DNA of 64,000 bases, taken from the NCBI GenBank assembly GCA_019722365.1, contig JADFUC010000294.1:868001-932000 (forward strand), read 5' to 3'. The notes under the pieces were generated by a model. The model saw only the letters and a program-made list of their open reading frames with translations. It was not told where the DNA came from and did not search any database. Every line of letters starts with the position of its first letter. The first letter of the stretch is position 1. The stretch comes from Lithospermum erythrorhizon. Taxonomy: Eukaryota; Streptophyta; Magnoliopsida; Boraginales; Boraginaceae. This document shows positions 10,735 to 22,553 of this stretch, piece by piece. The translations under genes were made by a program, and so were the position numbers.

Positions 10735-13700
10735 ATGCAGAAGGTTGAAGATGGTGAATTCTTCAAAGTAGGCACACGAGTAGAAGTCACAAGCTCCATT
10801 ATAGGCTTTCAAAACTCATGGTACAAAGCTACCATCATTTGCCCCCCAGAATCAAACAACATCAGTAATAATAAATCCAAGAAATCGAAGAATGATTGCA
10901 TTTGGGTTGAGTATGATACTGTTTTTGATGAATTTGACCCCTTGAAAAAATTCCAAGAATTTACTGATACTTTGTTGATTAGGCCATTGCCACCAAACCA
11001 CACGAAATGTACTCATTTCGAAAAGTATGATAATGTTGATGCATATTATAAGGAAGGGTGGTTTGGTGGTGTAGTTGTTGATGTGATGAATGATGGGTTG
11101 GAGTATTTGGTGGCTTTTCTTCATCCTTATGAAGAGTTTGTGTTTCAGAAGGAGAAAATTAGGGACCATTTTGAGTGGGGTGGTGGAACATGGACCAAAT
11201 GCTACTCATCCGAACGAGTGGTTCGTCCATTTCTCAAACTTGTACTCCCTCCATCCCAAAAAGATTGTCTCGTTTGTTTATAGATAATCAATATTTGAGT
11301 GCAATTTGTATCACTTGATTATTGTTTTTTTTTTTTTTTTGGTGATTTCCTCTTCGAGCTTTACTTCTTGAAGTTTATTGTAGGAGTTATATGCTTGTTA
11401 TAGATATTGAGTGTTTATGAAGTGAAGATTTGCTTGTTATGGATATTGAATGTTTATGAAGTGTGGATTTGCTTGTTATGGATATTGAGAGTTGGAAGTG
11501 TAGATTTTCATGTTATATAGATATTGAGTGTTTTGAGGAAATGTAGATTTTCCAAATTCACAATTATGCAAAGAAAAATAATGTAAAATACCCCTCTTAT
11601 GTGTAAAGTATTGATCTTTCACATATATTGAGTGTTTAATAAGTTTTGAAGTTTCCAACTATCTCTTTAGATTGCCCCCTTTATGTGTAAAGTATTGAAC
11701 TTTCCCATATGCAGTGTAAGATTTGTGAGGTTGGGGGGTGGAAAGGGCAGAATTCTTTTGTTGTGGTGAGATGCATAGGGGAACTCTCCTCTGTAATGAT
11801 GTTGTATGTTTGGTGGAAATTGGTACGGGGTAGCTTGCTCAAATGTGAGGGAAGGATTTGCATGTGGGGAAGTGTGAGGCTCAAAATATAAATATCTTTC
11901 TTTGGGTACAGGGTAATCTGTGATCCTTAAATAAGAGCATAGCAAGGGTAATTATTTAGTTAAAAATGGAAACTATTTTACTTTTGTTTTTTCCTATTTC
12001 GATTACTCATCTGTTGAAGTTCTATGTAATGGTTTAGAGTGTATACAAATTTGTCCTTATGTGCTGTAATTTTAACTGGATTTGTTGATTTATATGAATT
12101 GGCTTTATATCGAGGCAAGTTAGATATCAGGTGAGATATATGTAATGGTCTTTCTGACAGTCTCCTTACTCTTCATTGCAGAGTGTTGCTTTTTGTACTC
12201 CCAATGTAGGTGAGACTGTTGCAGCTTCTGTGCTTGAATCAACTCCTGCTGTAGTTAGCCCTCCGGAGCTAGCTCCTTCACCTAGTAAGAAACTGAAGCA
12301 GACAACTAGTGGGGATGCTGAGGGGAGACCATCTTCAGACCAGAGCGATGCCGTGCAATCCAAAGATGCACCACAAAAGTTTCTTCAACCTTGTCCATTG
12401 ACCTCACGCAAAGGAGACATCCATTGTAGTGGGAAAAGGAAAGCCATTAATGGGCAAAACTATTCCTCGTTTCTTACCCCCAATACTGTAAGTACTGTTA
12501 TTTCTCGATAAAGATCAGGTGCCAATGGCCATGCAAACATGTATGCACTATACATCTATATTCTATACACAGTATAAAATATACTATATGTACCACCACT
12601 AAATGGTGTAATATGCATTCACGTGCATATTAAAGAATCAATAGTTTGCTCAACATGCATTGTCGAAGTACTTAGGAAGGTGGACAAGCCTCTAAAGGTT
12701 ATCTCTAGCAATAGATTGTTAATCTCATGCCTGGGTTCATCAAACTACATTTGTTTTTGTTTGGTGGTCTTTGGAATTAATTAGTTCTTAACTGATATCT
12801 ATCATGTTTATTTATTTCCATGTATTCTTGCTGCAGGAAGGTTTCAAGAAAAATGGTGGTGGGAGTTATGGATAGTACAAGAACAATTGTTTGTATTTTC
12901 ACTAAAATTTATACAATATATCTGATTATCTCATGTATATTATTCTTGTTGCTCTGTTGGGAACTTTCCAGATTCTCATTCCAAATCTCATGCGAAAGGG
13001 AATCGGGCTACTGAAGTGGTTGATTTGACCAACGAGCCTGAGAAAGTCATTGTTGAACAAGGTATCAGTATCCTTGTTGAACTGAACATCTCACGTGTCG
13101 CCACTGTCTATAAACTATCTATCTTCTATTACTCATTTGTCATTAGTTGAAGTGATCTTCTAGTGCTTTTCAATTACTATAGACAAGATGAAAGGTGCTA
13201 ATACTTGCTATTTTTTCTGATTTTGCTGGTCATGGATCTTAATCCTGCGGTGTCTGGAATTGCATTAAATCTTTTATTTATGTACAGCATAGGTCATAGG
13301 AAAATGTTAAATTGCTTAAGGGACTTTAAAAGATTAAGTTGGAATTCATTTCTTCATTCACCCATTCTCATCTTTTGTGTAATTTAGACAGGCTTTTTGT
13401 ATGATGTGATATTTTTTTATACTGATGATCTTGAATTATGCTTGTCATTGAAAGTATTGATGGCGTAGAACATAGCATTTGGTTGATCACTATTTTCGTT
13501 CATTTTATTGAGACATATGCGAAGCCCCGTACCTCATTAAGATAATATTGGCATGCTCTCTCAAAAAAAGAGATGTGTTCTTGATCTGATCACCCAAATA
13601 ATTTTTCCTTTTGAATTAGCCACCAACATAGGTGAAACTGCTGTAGCCTCTCTGCTTGAATCAACTCCTGCAGTAATTAGCCCTGCGGAGCAAATAATTA

Positions 13701-16185
13701 AGAAATTGAAGCAGACAACTAGTGGTGATGCCGAGAGGAGACCATCTTCAGATCCGAAGATTGTCTTGCAGTCCAAAGATGTACCACAAAACTTCCTTCA
13801 ACCTTGTCCAATGACCTCAAGCAATGGCGACACCCATAATGGGAAAACGAAAGCCTCTGATTGTCAAAACTATTCCTCTTTTCCTATCCCTAATAATGTA
13901 AGTCGTACATTTCTTTTATTGCTGGATAAAAATTAGGTTCTTAGGAAGCATGTGTGCACGGTACACATTCTAAATTTACTAATGTATATACTCTAATTTT
14001 ACTACGTAAATTGTGTAATATGGATACATGTTGACCACGGTATGATCAATCTGAGTGCATGCCATTTATGATACTTGTATGCTACTTGCCAGTGCCTCAT
14101 TTTGATCTACTGTCTTTTAGGAACCTTCACCCCCTGTGTCTTCACGAGATCAAGAGCTGGAGGGTATATTGGCAACCCCACCTCAATATTCAGCGGGAGG
14201 TACTTCTACTGCTGCTGCAGTTGACAAAGGTAAGAAATATCTGTCAAAGGTTCTTTTAATTTCTAGATATAGGAAGACTCACTGACTGAGTTTCGGTTGT
14301 TTCAGAACAACCCTTACCCCCTATCCTTCGATTCTCCTTACCCACCTCCGTTAATGAGGATTATGCATGTAGCCTTAGAACCTTTTTCTCTACCCGTTAC
14401 CCTGAGATTGAAACTCGTGTCCTGCTGGAAAGGGACAGGGTTAACTGTCCAAGAATCGATAAGGCTAATAATTTGAAAGCCTACATGATAGATGCCTGGA
14501 TTGATGAGATCAAGGGATTGAACAAAGCTTTCCCCGTTGGTCTTCCATGTCCCGCGTTCTCTGATGAAGATGTCTTACCAAAAGCGGGTCTGATTTATGG
14601 GGAGAAGTTGGATGATGAAACTGTCATTTGGAGTACGGTCTTATTTTATGTACTTTATTTGATAATGATCATTAACTAATCCAGTTTCTTTTATGCAGCG
14701 GCTGTTCTCGAGAAGGCAAAGGGTGCGAGTGATCCTACAAAGCTCCCTTACGCCGAAATGTGTGAAAAGGCTTCCTTGTTTTCCCGGGTCTCTATTAAGA
14801 AGCCTCTTCCTGGAGTTCCTACTGTTCCCACGGTTCCTGGGAAATGGGTTCCTCTCTTCTCTCGCATGCGGATCAAGAAACCAATCTCCAAAGCTCCTGT
14901 TGCTACTTCAGTTTCTTCGGCTCAAAAGGTTATATCTAGCAAGAGATAGTTAATCACTTAATCTCATGGTTGGGTTCATCAAACTAAATTAGGTTTTGTT
15001 TGCTGGTCTTATAATGATTTAATACCTAGCTGTTGTTTATCACATTTACTTACTTCTCTGTCTTTCCCACTGCAGGAAGGCATCAAGAAAAATGATGGTA
15101 AGAGTTGTGGATAGTAAAAGAATTATTTCTGCATTTTTACTACAATTTGTAGAATACATCTTTTCTTACTCATGTTTTCTTATTGTTGTTTCTCTGTTAT
15201 TTCCAGATTCTCATTCGAGATCTCTTGCAAAAGGGAATCCAGTTACTGAAGTGGATGATGTGATCAGTGAGCCTGAGAAAGTTATTTATGAGCAAGGTAT
15301 CAGTAGTCATGTTGAACTGAACTTTTAGTGTGTCATGATTTGTCTATAGAACTATATATCTTCTATCACTCATTTTTATCATCAGTTGAAGAGATTTCCT
15401 AGTGCCTCTCAATTGTTATAGACAATTGGAAAGAAGTTTTTTTCATATTTACTGTCAAAGAGAAGTTTGTTCATATATATTTCTTGTTGTCAGGGGATTG
15501 CCGGAGCAAATCTCCTGTATCATGTTCAGAGCCTGCATCAACTGAATGTCCCAAGGCTTGTCCTATAACTAGTTGTTCCAGTCTCACATCAGAAAACAGT
15601 CAGAGCTGGCCTTTCACTAAAAAATCTGGTATGTGGAAGGTAATTGAATCAATGGAAGTTTTCAAGAAAGTTCCACAGATGCCACATTTTTCCCCTTTGA
15701 ATGAACTTAAAGAGAAGTTGCGTGAAATACTTGCTATAAACATGATGATGAAATATTCCTATGAAGTAGAAAGGATATCAGCAGGATCCCCTGATGATCG
15801 CACTAGTATCCAAGACACCTTGAAAAGTCTTAAGGCGCTTGAATCGCATGGCTTCAATACCAATCCGCTCCAAGTTCACTTAAACAAGCTCCTAGTAAAG
15901 ATGGCGGAGGAGGAAGAGCTCAAAGGAAACTTGGAAGAAGTTGAGAGTGGAATTAGGAAGTGCCAAGATGAGAAAACAGAACTTGAGAGGAAGGTGACAG
16001 ATCTTGACGGACAAATAAAGTCGCTTGCCAAACAAATAAAATTGCTTCAAAAACAGTCTCGAGCAGAGAAGTCGGTGAAAGATTGGAAGGATCTGCAGCT
16101 TGCTAATTTGGAAGCTCAAAGGGACATTATGACCAGAAAACTCCATGATTTTCAGGTTACAAAGAAACTCCCTTTTGAGTGGTAA
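10735..16185 (+). CDS. DUF724/Agenet-domain protein, copy A
   Basis: Plant family combining N-terminal Agenet (Tudor-like, Royal superfamily) domains with a C-terminal DUF724 coiled-coil region; roles in RNA transport or chromatin reading have been proposed but are weakly established. Exon 1 (10735 to about 11240) carries two Agenet units: VGTRVEVTSS ... WYKATII ... WVEYDTVFDEFDP, and YDNVDAYYKEGWFGGVVVDV ... VAFLHPYEEF. Later exons keep phase throughout: 12182-12487, 12837-12858, 12972-13061, 13620-13897, 14121-14229, 14306-14632, 14699-14928, 15076-15097, 15207-15296 and 15494-16185, together exactly 722 codons including stop. The last exon holds DUF724 (SGMWKVIESMEVFKKVPQMP) and a long heptad-rich coiled coil ending KKLPFEW. 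The donor of exon 1 is unclear because a MITE fragment lies there; unspliced, the frame stops at 11283. Confidence 0.82.
11243..11275 (+). mobile_element. Stowaway-like MITE end at the close of DUF724-A exon 1
   Basis: TACTCCCTCCATCCC followed by aaaaagattgtctcgtttg is the terminal repeat and subterminal sequence of a Stowaway-type MITE. It follows the codons for VVRPFLK directly, and no matching right end is visible. Copy B has unrelated sequence at the same place (FLQEYGFLGFSG) before the two copies become alike again near 11345/18180, so the fragment entered copy A after or during duplication and supplies its downstream stop codon. Confidence 0.65.
12182..15296 (+). repeat. Duplicated three-exon module within DUF724-A
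   Basis: Module 1 is 12182-12487, 12837-12858 and 12972-13061. Module 2 is 13620-13897, then 15076-15097 and 15207-15296. Each begins with an exon encoding LESTPAV(V/I)SP ... KKLKQTTSGDAE ... RPSSD ... QSKD(A/V)PQ, followed by a 22-nt microexon (EGFKKNG or EGIKKND plus one base) and a 90-nt exon encoding DSHS(K/R)S ... AKGN ... EPEKVI. Introns of the two modules are also alike. Module 2 is opened up by three extra exons found only in this copy. Confidence 0.85.
14121..14928 (+). other. Three extra exons specific to DUF724-A
   Basis: Exons 14121-14229, 14306-14632 and 14699-14928 add 222 codons in frame (phases 0/1, 1/1, 1/0). The middle exon encodes a charged globular-looking stretch (YACSLRTFFSTRYPEIETRV, NNLKAYMIDAWIDEIKGLNK) that I do not recognise. 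The third is basic and proline-rich and repeats itself: LFSRVSIKKPLPGVP then LFSRMRIKKPISKAP. Copy B has a 323-bp intron here that resembles the module 1 intron of copy A, and none of these exons. Confidence 0.7.
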
Positions 16186-17654
16186 CTGGTAAATGTTTCC
16201 CTCTTTTGCAGTGTAGTGACACTGAACCTTCTGGATATAGCTAACATCAACCTTTTGTAGTGTAGTGTATTAGTGACAATTGATTACTTGAATTATACTT
16301 TGCCCATGTTTGGAAATTTACAATTCTCTGTGAAATGTTTCTGAGAAGGATAGATTTATGTCCAATTTGCATAAATGATGACTGCAATAATTGAACATGC
16401 CTAATGAGTAGTGACGATCAAATAAAGCATTGGTTTAAGCATTTATGTAACAAAATCAATTTCTACCAAAACTTAAAGATTAGTAAAGTCCGAAGGTTAA
16501 TCGAGTCGGATTCTAGTAAAATCTCTTTCTCGATACACGAAACAATTAGATAATTACACGATTTTATAATGTGTTTGTCCGACTAGATACCGTATTCGTT
16601 CAATCTCGACTCGTTAACTAGCCTAAATGTGTGCAATATTTTCAATGAATTGATACTATGTACTGAACTTTGTCTATTTTCCGGTAACACTATACACACA
16701 TCCAAATACTCTTTTTTCGAAATAAAATGATCATTTTGCCCCTAAATATAACTTCTTTAATTACTTCACATAAAAATAAAGGGGCAAAATAGTAATTTCA
16801 CCCAACCAGATTCGTTCTGTGTATAACCATGGATGCTATAATCACACAAACTATTTCCCTCCAGAAGTACCAAAATAGCGCAAATGAGATCACTACGAAG
16901 TATAAATTTTCCGAAAGATTTCTTAACAAATTTAGATTCATCTCGTTTTTATTCAAAACTTCATAATTATTTCACAAAATAATGACAATTAAACATCACT
17001 TACACTTTTCAAATATATATTCAATCACTTTAGTGTAATTTAAACCATGTTCAATCATGTTAAAATAACTCAAACTTGGTCACTTTCTCAAGTGATATAT
17101 CATACTAGTCAAGTGCACACTAGCTAGACTTTGGGCTAACGTTATTGCAAACCACGTCAGTTAGTTAAACCACACTAGACAAGTCTCGTATAGAGCTGTT
17201 CGCGAGCCGGGTTAACCGTGACTCCGCCCGGAACTCGGACCGGTAACACGGCTCGATGGCCCGCTCGAAATAGAATCAATTCATCGATTCCAATTTGAAA
17301 CTGGACTCGGAATCGAACCAGGTATACGAGGACATGGGCGGTAACTCGGTTCATTTTTTAAGTTAAATATTATTATTTCATTATACTACATAAAATCGAT
17401 TTGAGTTGTTCCGGGTCGGTTTCGAGTAAATTTCTGACCGTTTTTAGTCGATTCGAGTATCCAGTCGAGTCTGATATTTGGATTCCGTTCGGTCCACCAA
17501 CTTCACCACCATGGCGAGCATCATATATAAAATTCTGGTTTCCCGCCCAGAAGTACCAAAATATCGCAAAATATAAGCCTCCAGCTATTCAAATTCATTA
17601 TTCTCTCAGGAAAAAACACAAACACTTGCATATCATCTCCAGCTTCTTCCCAAA
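16186..17654. promoter_or_regulatory. Spacer and upstream region of DUF724-B
   Basis: 16186-16900 is the 3' flank of copy A with no coding signal. From about 16915 the copy A upstream sequence recurs, interrupted at about 17060-17480 by unrelated sequence. A TATA-like atatataaaa lies at 17523-17532, about 125 bp before the ATG at 17655. The leader shares ttattctctcagg and aaacacaaacactt with copy A. Confidence 0.5.
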
Positions 17655-20600
17655 ATGTGGATTATTACTGGAGATGCAATATTCTTCAAAGTAGGTGAAA
17701 AAGTAGAAGTGACAAGCAACGTTACAGGCTTTACAAACTCAAGGTACAAAGCCACCATCATTTCCCCCCCAAAATCAAAAAATTTCAAGAAATTGAAGAA
17801 GGATTGGATTTGGGTCGAGTATGAGACCATTTTTGATGAATTTGATCCCTTAAAAGAAATTTCAGGATTTCATTAACCGTTTGTTAATTAGGCCTTTGCC
17901 ACCGGACCTCTCCAGATGTAGTAATTTCAAGAAGTATGATAATGTTGAGGCATATTATAAGGAGGGATGGATTAGTGGTGTTATTCTGGATGTGATGAAT
18001 AATGGGTTGAAATATTTAGTGGCTTTTCTTCATCCTTATGAAGAGTTTGCGTTTGACAAGGAGAAACTTAGGGTCCATATGCAATGGCTTGGTGGTAGAA
18101 TATGGACGAGAGGGTACCCGTCCGATATGATGGTTCGTGCATTTCTCCAAGAATATGGATTCTTGGGTTTTTCCGGGGTTTACTCGTCTTGTTTTACTTG
18201 TTAAAGTTTATTGCCGGAGTTCTATGCATGTTATAGATATTGATTGTTTAGGAAGTGTATATTTGCTTATTACAGACTTATCATTGAGTGTTTAGGAAGT
18301 GTAGATTTGCCACATTCACAAATATGCCAAAAGATTCATGTCAAATACCCCCTTTTGTGTAAAGTATCGATCTTTCACACATATCGAGCCTTTAGTATGT
18401 TTTAAAGTTTCCAGCTATATCTTTAGAATGCCCTCCTTCTGTGTAAAGTATTGAACTTTCACATATGCATAGTAAGATTTGCGAGGGCAGGTGGAAAGGG
18501 CAGAGTTCTTTTGTATTGGTGAGATGAGTCAGGAACACTCCTCTCTAGTGAGGTTTCATGTTTGGTAGAAAGGGGTACGGGTTAGCTTCCTCATATGCGA
18601 GCGAAGGATTTGCATGTGGGAGAGTGAGGTATAAAGATTAAGTGTCTTTCACTTGGGTATAGCCTGTATAGAGCCGTCTGCCATCCTTAAATTATATCAT
18701 AGCTATGATAATTATTTGTTAAAAAATGGAAATTCTTTTACTTTTGTTTTTTCCTATTTCTATTACTCTATCTGTTGAAGCTGTATTTAGTGGTGTAGAG
18801 TGTATACAAGTTTATCATTACATGCTGTATTTTTATCTTGATTTGTTGATTTATATACATGGACTTTAATAGTAGACAAGTCACATGTCACGTGGCTTTT
18901 CAAGATACACCGTACATGTAATGTTCTTTCTGACAATTCCCTTACTCTTCATTCCAGAGTATCGCCTTTTGTACTCCCAACATAGTTGAGACTGTTGCAG
19001 ATTCTGTGCTTGAATCAACTCCTGTTGTAATTAGCCCTGCGGAGCTAGCACCTTCACCTGGTAAGGAACTGAAACAGACAACTAGTGGTGATGCTGAGGG
19101 GAGACCATCTTCAGATCGGAGAAATGCTGTGCAATCCAAAGATGCACCACAAAAGTTCATTCAAACTTGTCCATTGACCTCCAGCAAAGGAGACACCCAG
19201 TGTAGTGGGAAAAGGAAAGCCATTGATGGTAAGCGTTATGGATAGTAAAAGAGTTATTTATGTATTCTTACTCCAATTTGTACAATACATCTTACTCTTT
19301 CTCATGTATCTTATTCTTGTTGCGATCTTTCCAGATTCTCATTCTAGATCTCCCGGGAAAGGGAATCGGGTTACTGAAGTGGTTGATGTGATCAACGAGC
19401 CTGAGAAAGTCGTTGTTGAGCAAGGTATCATTATCATTGTTGAACTGAACTTCTCGTGTGTCTCCATTGGTCTATTAAACTATCTATATTCTATTACTCA
19501 TTTGTCATCAGTTGCAGAGATCTCCTTGCTTTTCAATTACTATAGACAATTGGAAAGGTGCTACTTTTTCTGATTTTGCTGATCATGAAGCTTAATCTGA
19601 GCCTCTGAAGGTGCACAAAAGATTTATGTACATCATAGGTTTCAGAAACATGTTAAATTGCTTAAGGGTCTTTAAAAGACTAAATTGGAAGTCATTTCTT
19701 CATTCACTTATTCTCATATTTTATGTTATTAGACATACCTTTTATATGATATGTGATATTTTTATAATGATGATCTTGGATTTGGCTCAGCATCGAAAGT
19801 ATTGATGTTGCAGAACATTACATTTGGATGATCACTATTTTTGTTCATTTTATTGAGGCATATGCAAAGCCCTGCACCTGATTAAGATCACATTGGCATA
19901 CACGCTAAAAAATAGATGTGTTGATCTGATCATGCAAAAATAATTATTACCTTTTAATTAGCCACCAATGTAGGTGAGACTGTGGTAACTTCTCTACTCG
20001 AATCAACTCCTGCAGTAATTAGCCCTCCAGAGCAAACACCTTCACCCCTTAAGAAACTGAAGCAGTCAACTAGTGGTCATGCTGAGAGGAGACCATCTTC
20101 AGATCGAAAGAATGCAGTGCAGTCCAAAGATGCACCACAAAACTTCCTTCAACCTTGTCCATTGAGCTCAAGCAAATGTGACACCCTTTATGCTCGGAAA
20201 AGAAAAACCTCTGATGGGCAAACCTATTCCTCTTTGTCTATCCCTAATAATGTAAGTCCTACATCTCTGACTAAATTGTGTAATATGCATACATGTTGAC
20301 AGGGTCTTTCCACCTTAAGTTGACTTATGGGTAATTATTTAAGGAGTATTCATTAAATACTTAAGAATCAAAAGTTTGCTCCACCCGCATTGCTTAAATA
20401 CTTAAGAAAATTTGACCTGGATAAGCTTCTAAAAGTTATCTCTACCAGTAGCAATAGATCGTTAATCACTTAATCTCTTGGCTGGGTTCATGAAACTAAG
20501 TTAGCTTTTGTTTGGTTGTCATGGAATTGATTTATACCTACATGTTTATTTATTTCCCTGTCTTTCCTCTGCAGGAACCCATCAAGAAAAATGATGGTAA

Positions 20601-22072
20601 GAGTTGCGGATAGTAAAAGAATTAATTTCTACATTTTTACTACAATTTATAGAACACGTTTATTCTTGTTCATGTTTCTTATTGTTGTTGATCAGTTGCG
20701 ATCTTTGCAGATTCTGATTCTAGCTCTCTTGCAAAACGGAATCAGGTTACTAAAGTGGTTGATGCGATTAATGAGCCTGAGAAAGTTATTTATGAGCAAG
20801 GTATTAGTAGCCCCGGTAAACTGGATTTCTAGTGCGTCTTGATTTGTCCATAAAACTATCTATCTTCTATCACTCATTGATTGTCAGTTGAAGAGATCTC
20901 CTATTGCTTTTCAATTGCTATAGACAATTGGAAAGGTTCAAATTCCTAGTTACATTTGCTGCTTCATGATCTCATGGAGCTTATAAGAAAAGGTTAAATT
21001 GTTTAAGGGAATTTGAAAAATAAAATTGGATGTCATTACTTCATGCACTTATTCTCTGATTTTATGTGATATTTTTATTCTGATGATATTGGAAGTGGCT
21101 TTGTAAGTGGCCCTATTGATGTCGAAGAAGAACATAGCATCTGGATGATGACTATTATCGTTTGTTTTATTTTGGTTCTATTAGGTCAGATGCAAAGCCA
21201 CATCATTAAAATCATATTTGCCCTTTCACTGTTTTTTGGCTATTGCCCCCGTGCCGCTTTGTTGCTTACCATGCTCTTCACCATTCATAACTAATTAGTG
21301 ATAACTGTAAAATGAACAGTTTTTCATATATACTGTCAAAAAAGAAGTTTGTTCATATACTGTATATTTCTTGTTCTCAGGGGATTGCGGGAGCAAAGCG
21401 CGGGTATCATGTTCAGAGCCTGCATTGACTGAATCTCCCAAGGCTTCTCCTATAACTAGTTGTTTCAGTCTCCGATCAGATAACAGTCAGAGCTGGCCTT
21501 TCACCAAAAAATCCGGTATGTGGAAGGTAATTGAATCCATGGAAGTGTTCAAGAAAGTTCCACAGATGCCACATTTTTCCCCTTTGACTAGATATGAAGA
21601 GAAGTCGCGTGAAATACTTGCTATAAACATGATGATGAAATATTCCTATGAAATAGAAATGATATCAGCAGGATCCCCTGATGATCTCAGTAGTATCCAA
21701 GGCACCTTGAAAAGTCTTAAGGTGCTTGAATGGCATGGTTTCAATACCAACCCGCTCCAAGTTCACTTAAACAAGCTGCTTGTAAAGATGGAGGAGGAGG
21801 AAGAGCTCAAACGGAACTTGGAAGAAGTTGAGAGTGGAATTAGGAAGTGCCAAGATGAGAAAACAGAAATTGAGAGGAAGGTGACTGATCTTGACGGACA
21901 AATAAAGTCGCTTGCGGAACAAATAAAATTGCTTCAAAAACAGTCTCGAGCAGAGAAGTCGATGAAAGATGTGAAGGATCTGCAACTTGCTAATTTGGAA
22001 ACTCAAAGGGACATTATGACCATGAAACTCCATGTTTTTCAGCTCGCAAGGAAACTCCCCTTTGAGTGGTAA
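17655..22072 (+). CDS. DUF724/Agenet-domain protein, copy B, frameshifted in exon 1
   Basis: Tandem paralogue of the upstream gene. Exon 1 encodes the same two Agenet units (VGEKVEVTSNVTGF ... WVEYETIFDEFDP; YDNVEAYYKEGWISGVILDV). Against copy A one extra A sits near 17855 (gaaattt where copy A pattern needs gaattt), so the frame runs into a stop at 17874-17876 and resumes in another frame from about 17881. Later exons are clean: 18958-19228, 19335-19424, 19962-20251, 20575-20596 (22-nt microexon), 20711-20800 and 21381-22072, together exactly 485 codons including stop. In module 1 the large exon ends directly in gatg/gtaagc: the intron and microexon body are lost, yet phase is kept. Either a recently broken gene, a consensus error, or a gene started after the first Agenet unit. 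Confidence 0.75.
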
Positions 22073-22553
22073 CTGGTAAATGTTTTCCTCTTTTGCACTG
22101 TAGTGACACTGAACGTTCTGGATATAGCTAACATCAATATGTAACCAGTAACACCTTGAAGATCCTTAATTTGTAGACTAATCGGTGTTGTATATGCCAC
22201 TAAATTATCGTTCTATTATGCATTTTTAGTGATTTCAATGCGCGATCTTGATACGTTCAAACAACAATTGAAGTTATAAACAGGAATCATTAATGTGATG
22301 ATATATCTGAACAAAAGGGAAAACTAGTCTGAGCCTTGTAATGATTGTATTCTACCAAAAATTTAAAGATCAGCAAAAGATGGCTATTAAGTTAACAATT
22401 CATAAATTGATACAACTACATCATTTTTCAGCTGAAATAAATATGAGCTTTTTATGTGTATTTAGATTACTTCTTCTGTGGTTGCATTTATATTGGGGGA
22501 AAACTTCAATTTGTCCATTGAATTTGGAACCAGAAGTTTATGTGATAATTTTT

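Larger units (their letters stand above)
10240..22072 (+). repeat. Head-to-tail tandem duplication of the DUF724 gene
   Basis: Two genes of the same build lie in the same direction with near-identical upstream blocks (10255-10420 and 16915-17060), Agenet exons, internal modules and last exons. The offset is about 6.66 kb at the upstream end and 5.89 kb at the stop codon; the difference is mainly the extra exons of copy A. Last-exon proteins differ at scattered positions only (for example CQDEKTELERKV against CQDEKTEIERKV), so the duplication is not ancient. Confidence 0.88.

Noticed and set aside
15892..16146. Minus-strand frame opposite the DUF724-A last exon (and its twin at 21767-22033)
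   Set aside because: Antisense shadow of a conserved coiled-coil exon; both copies show it only because the sense strand is conserved.
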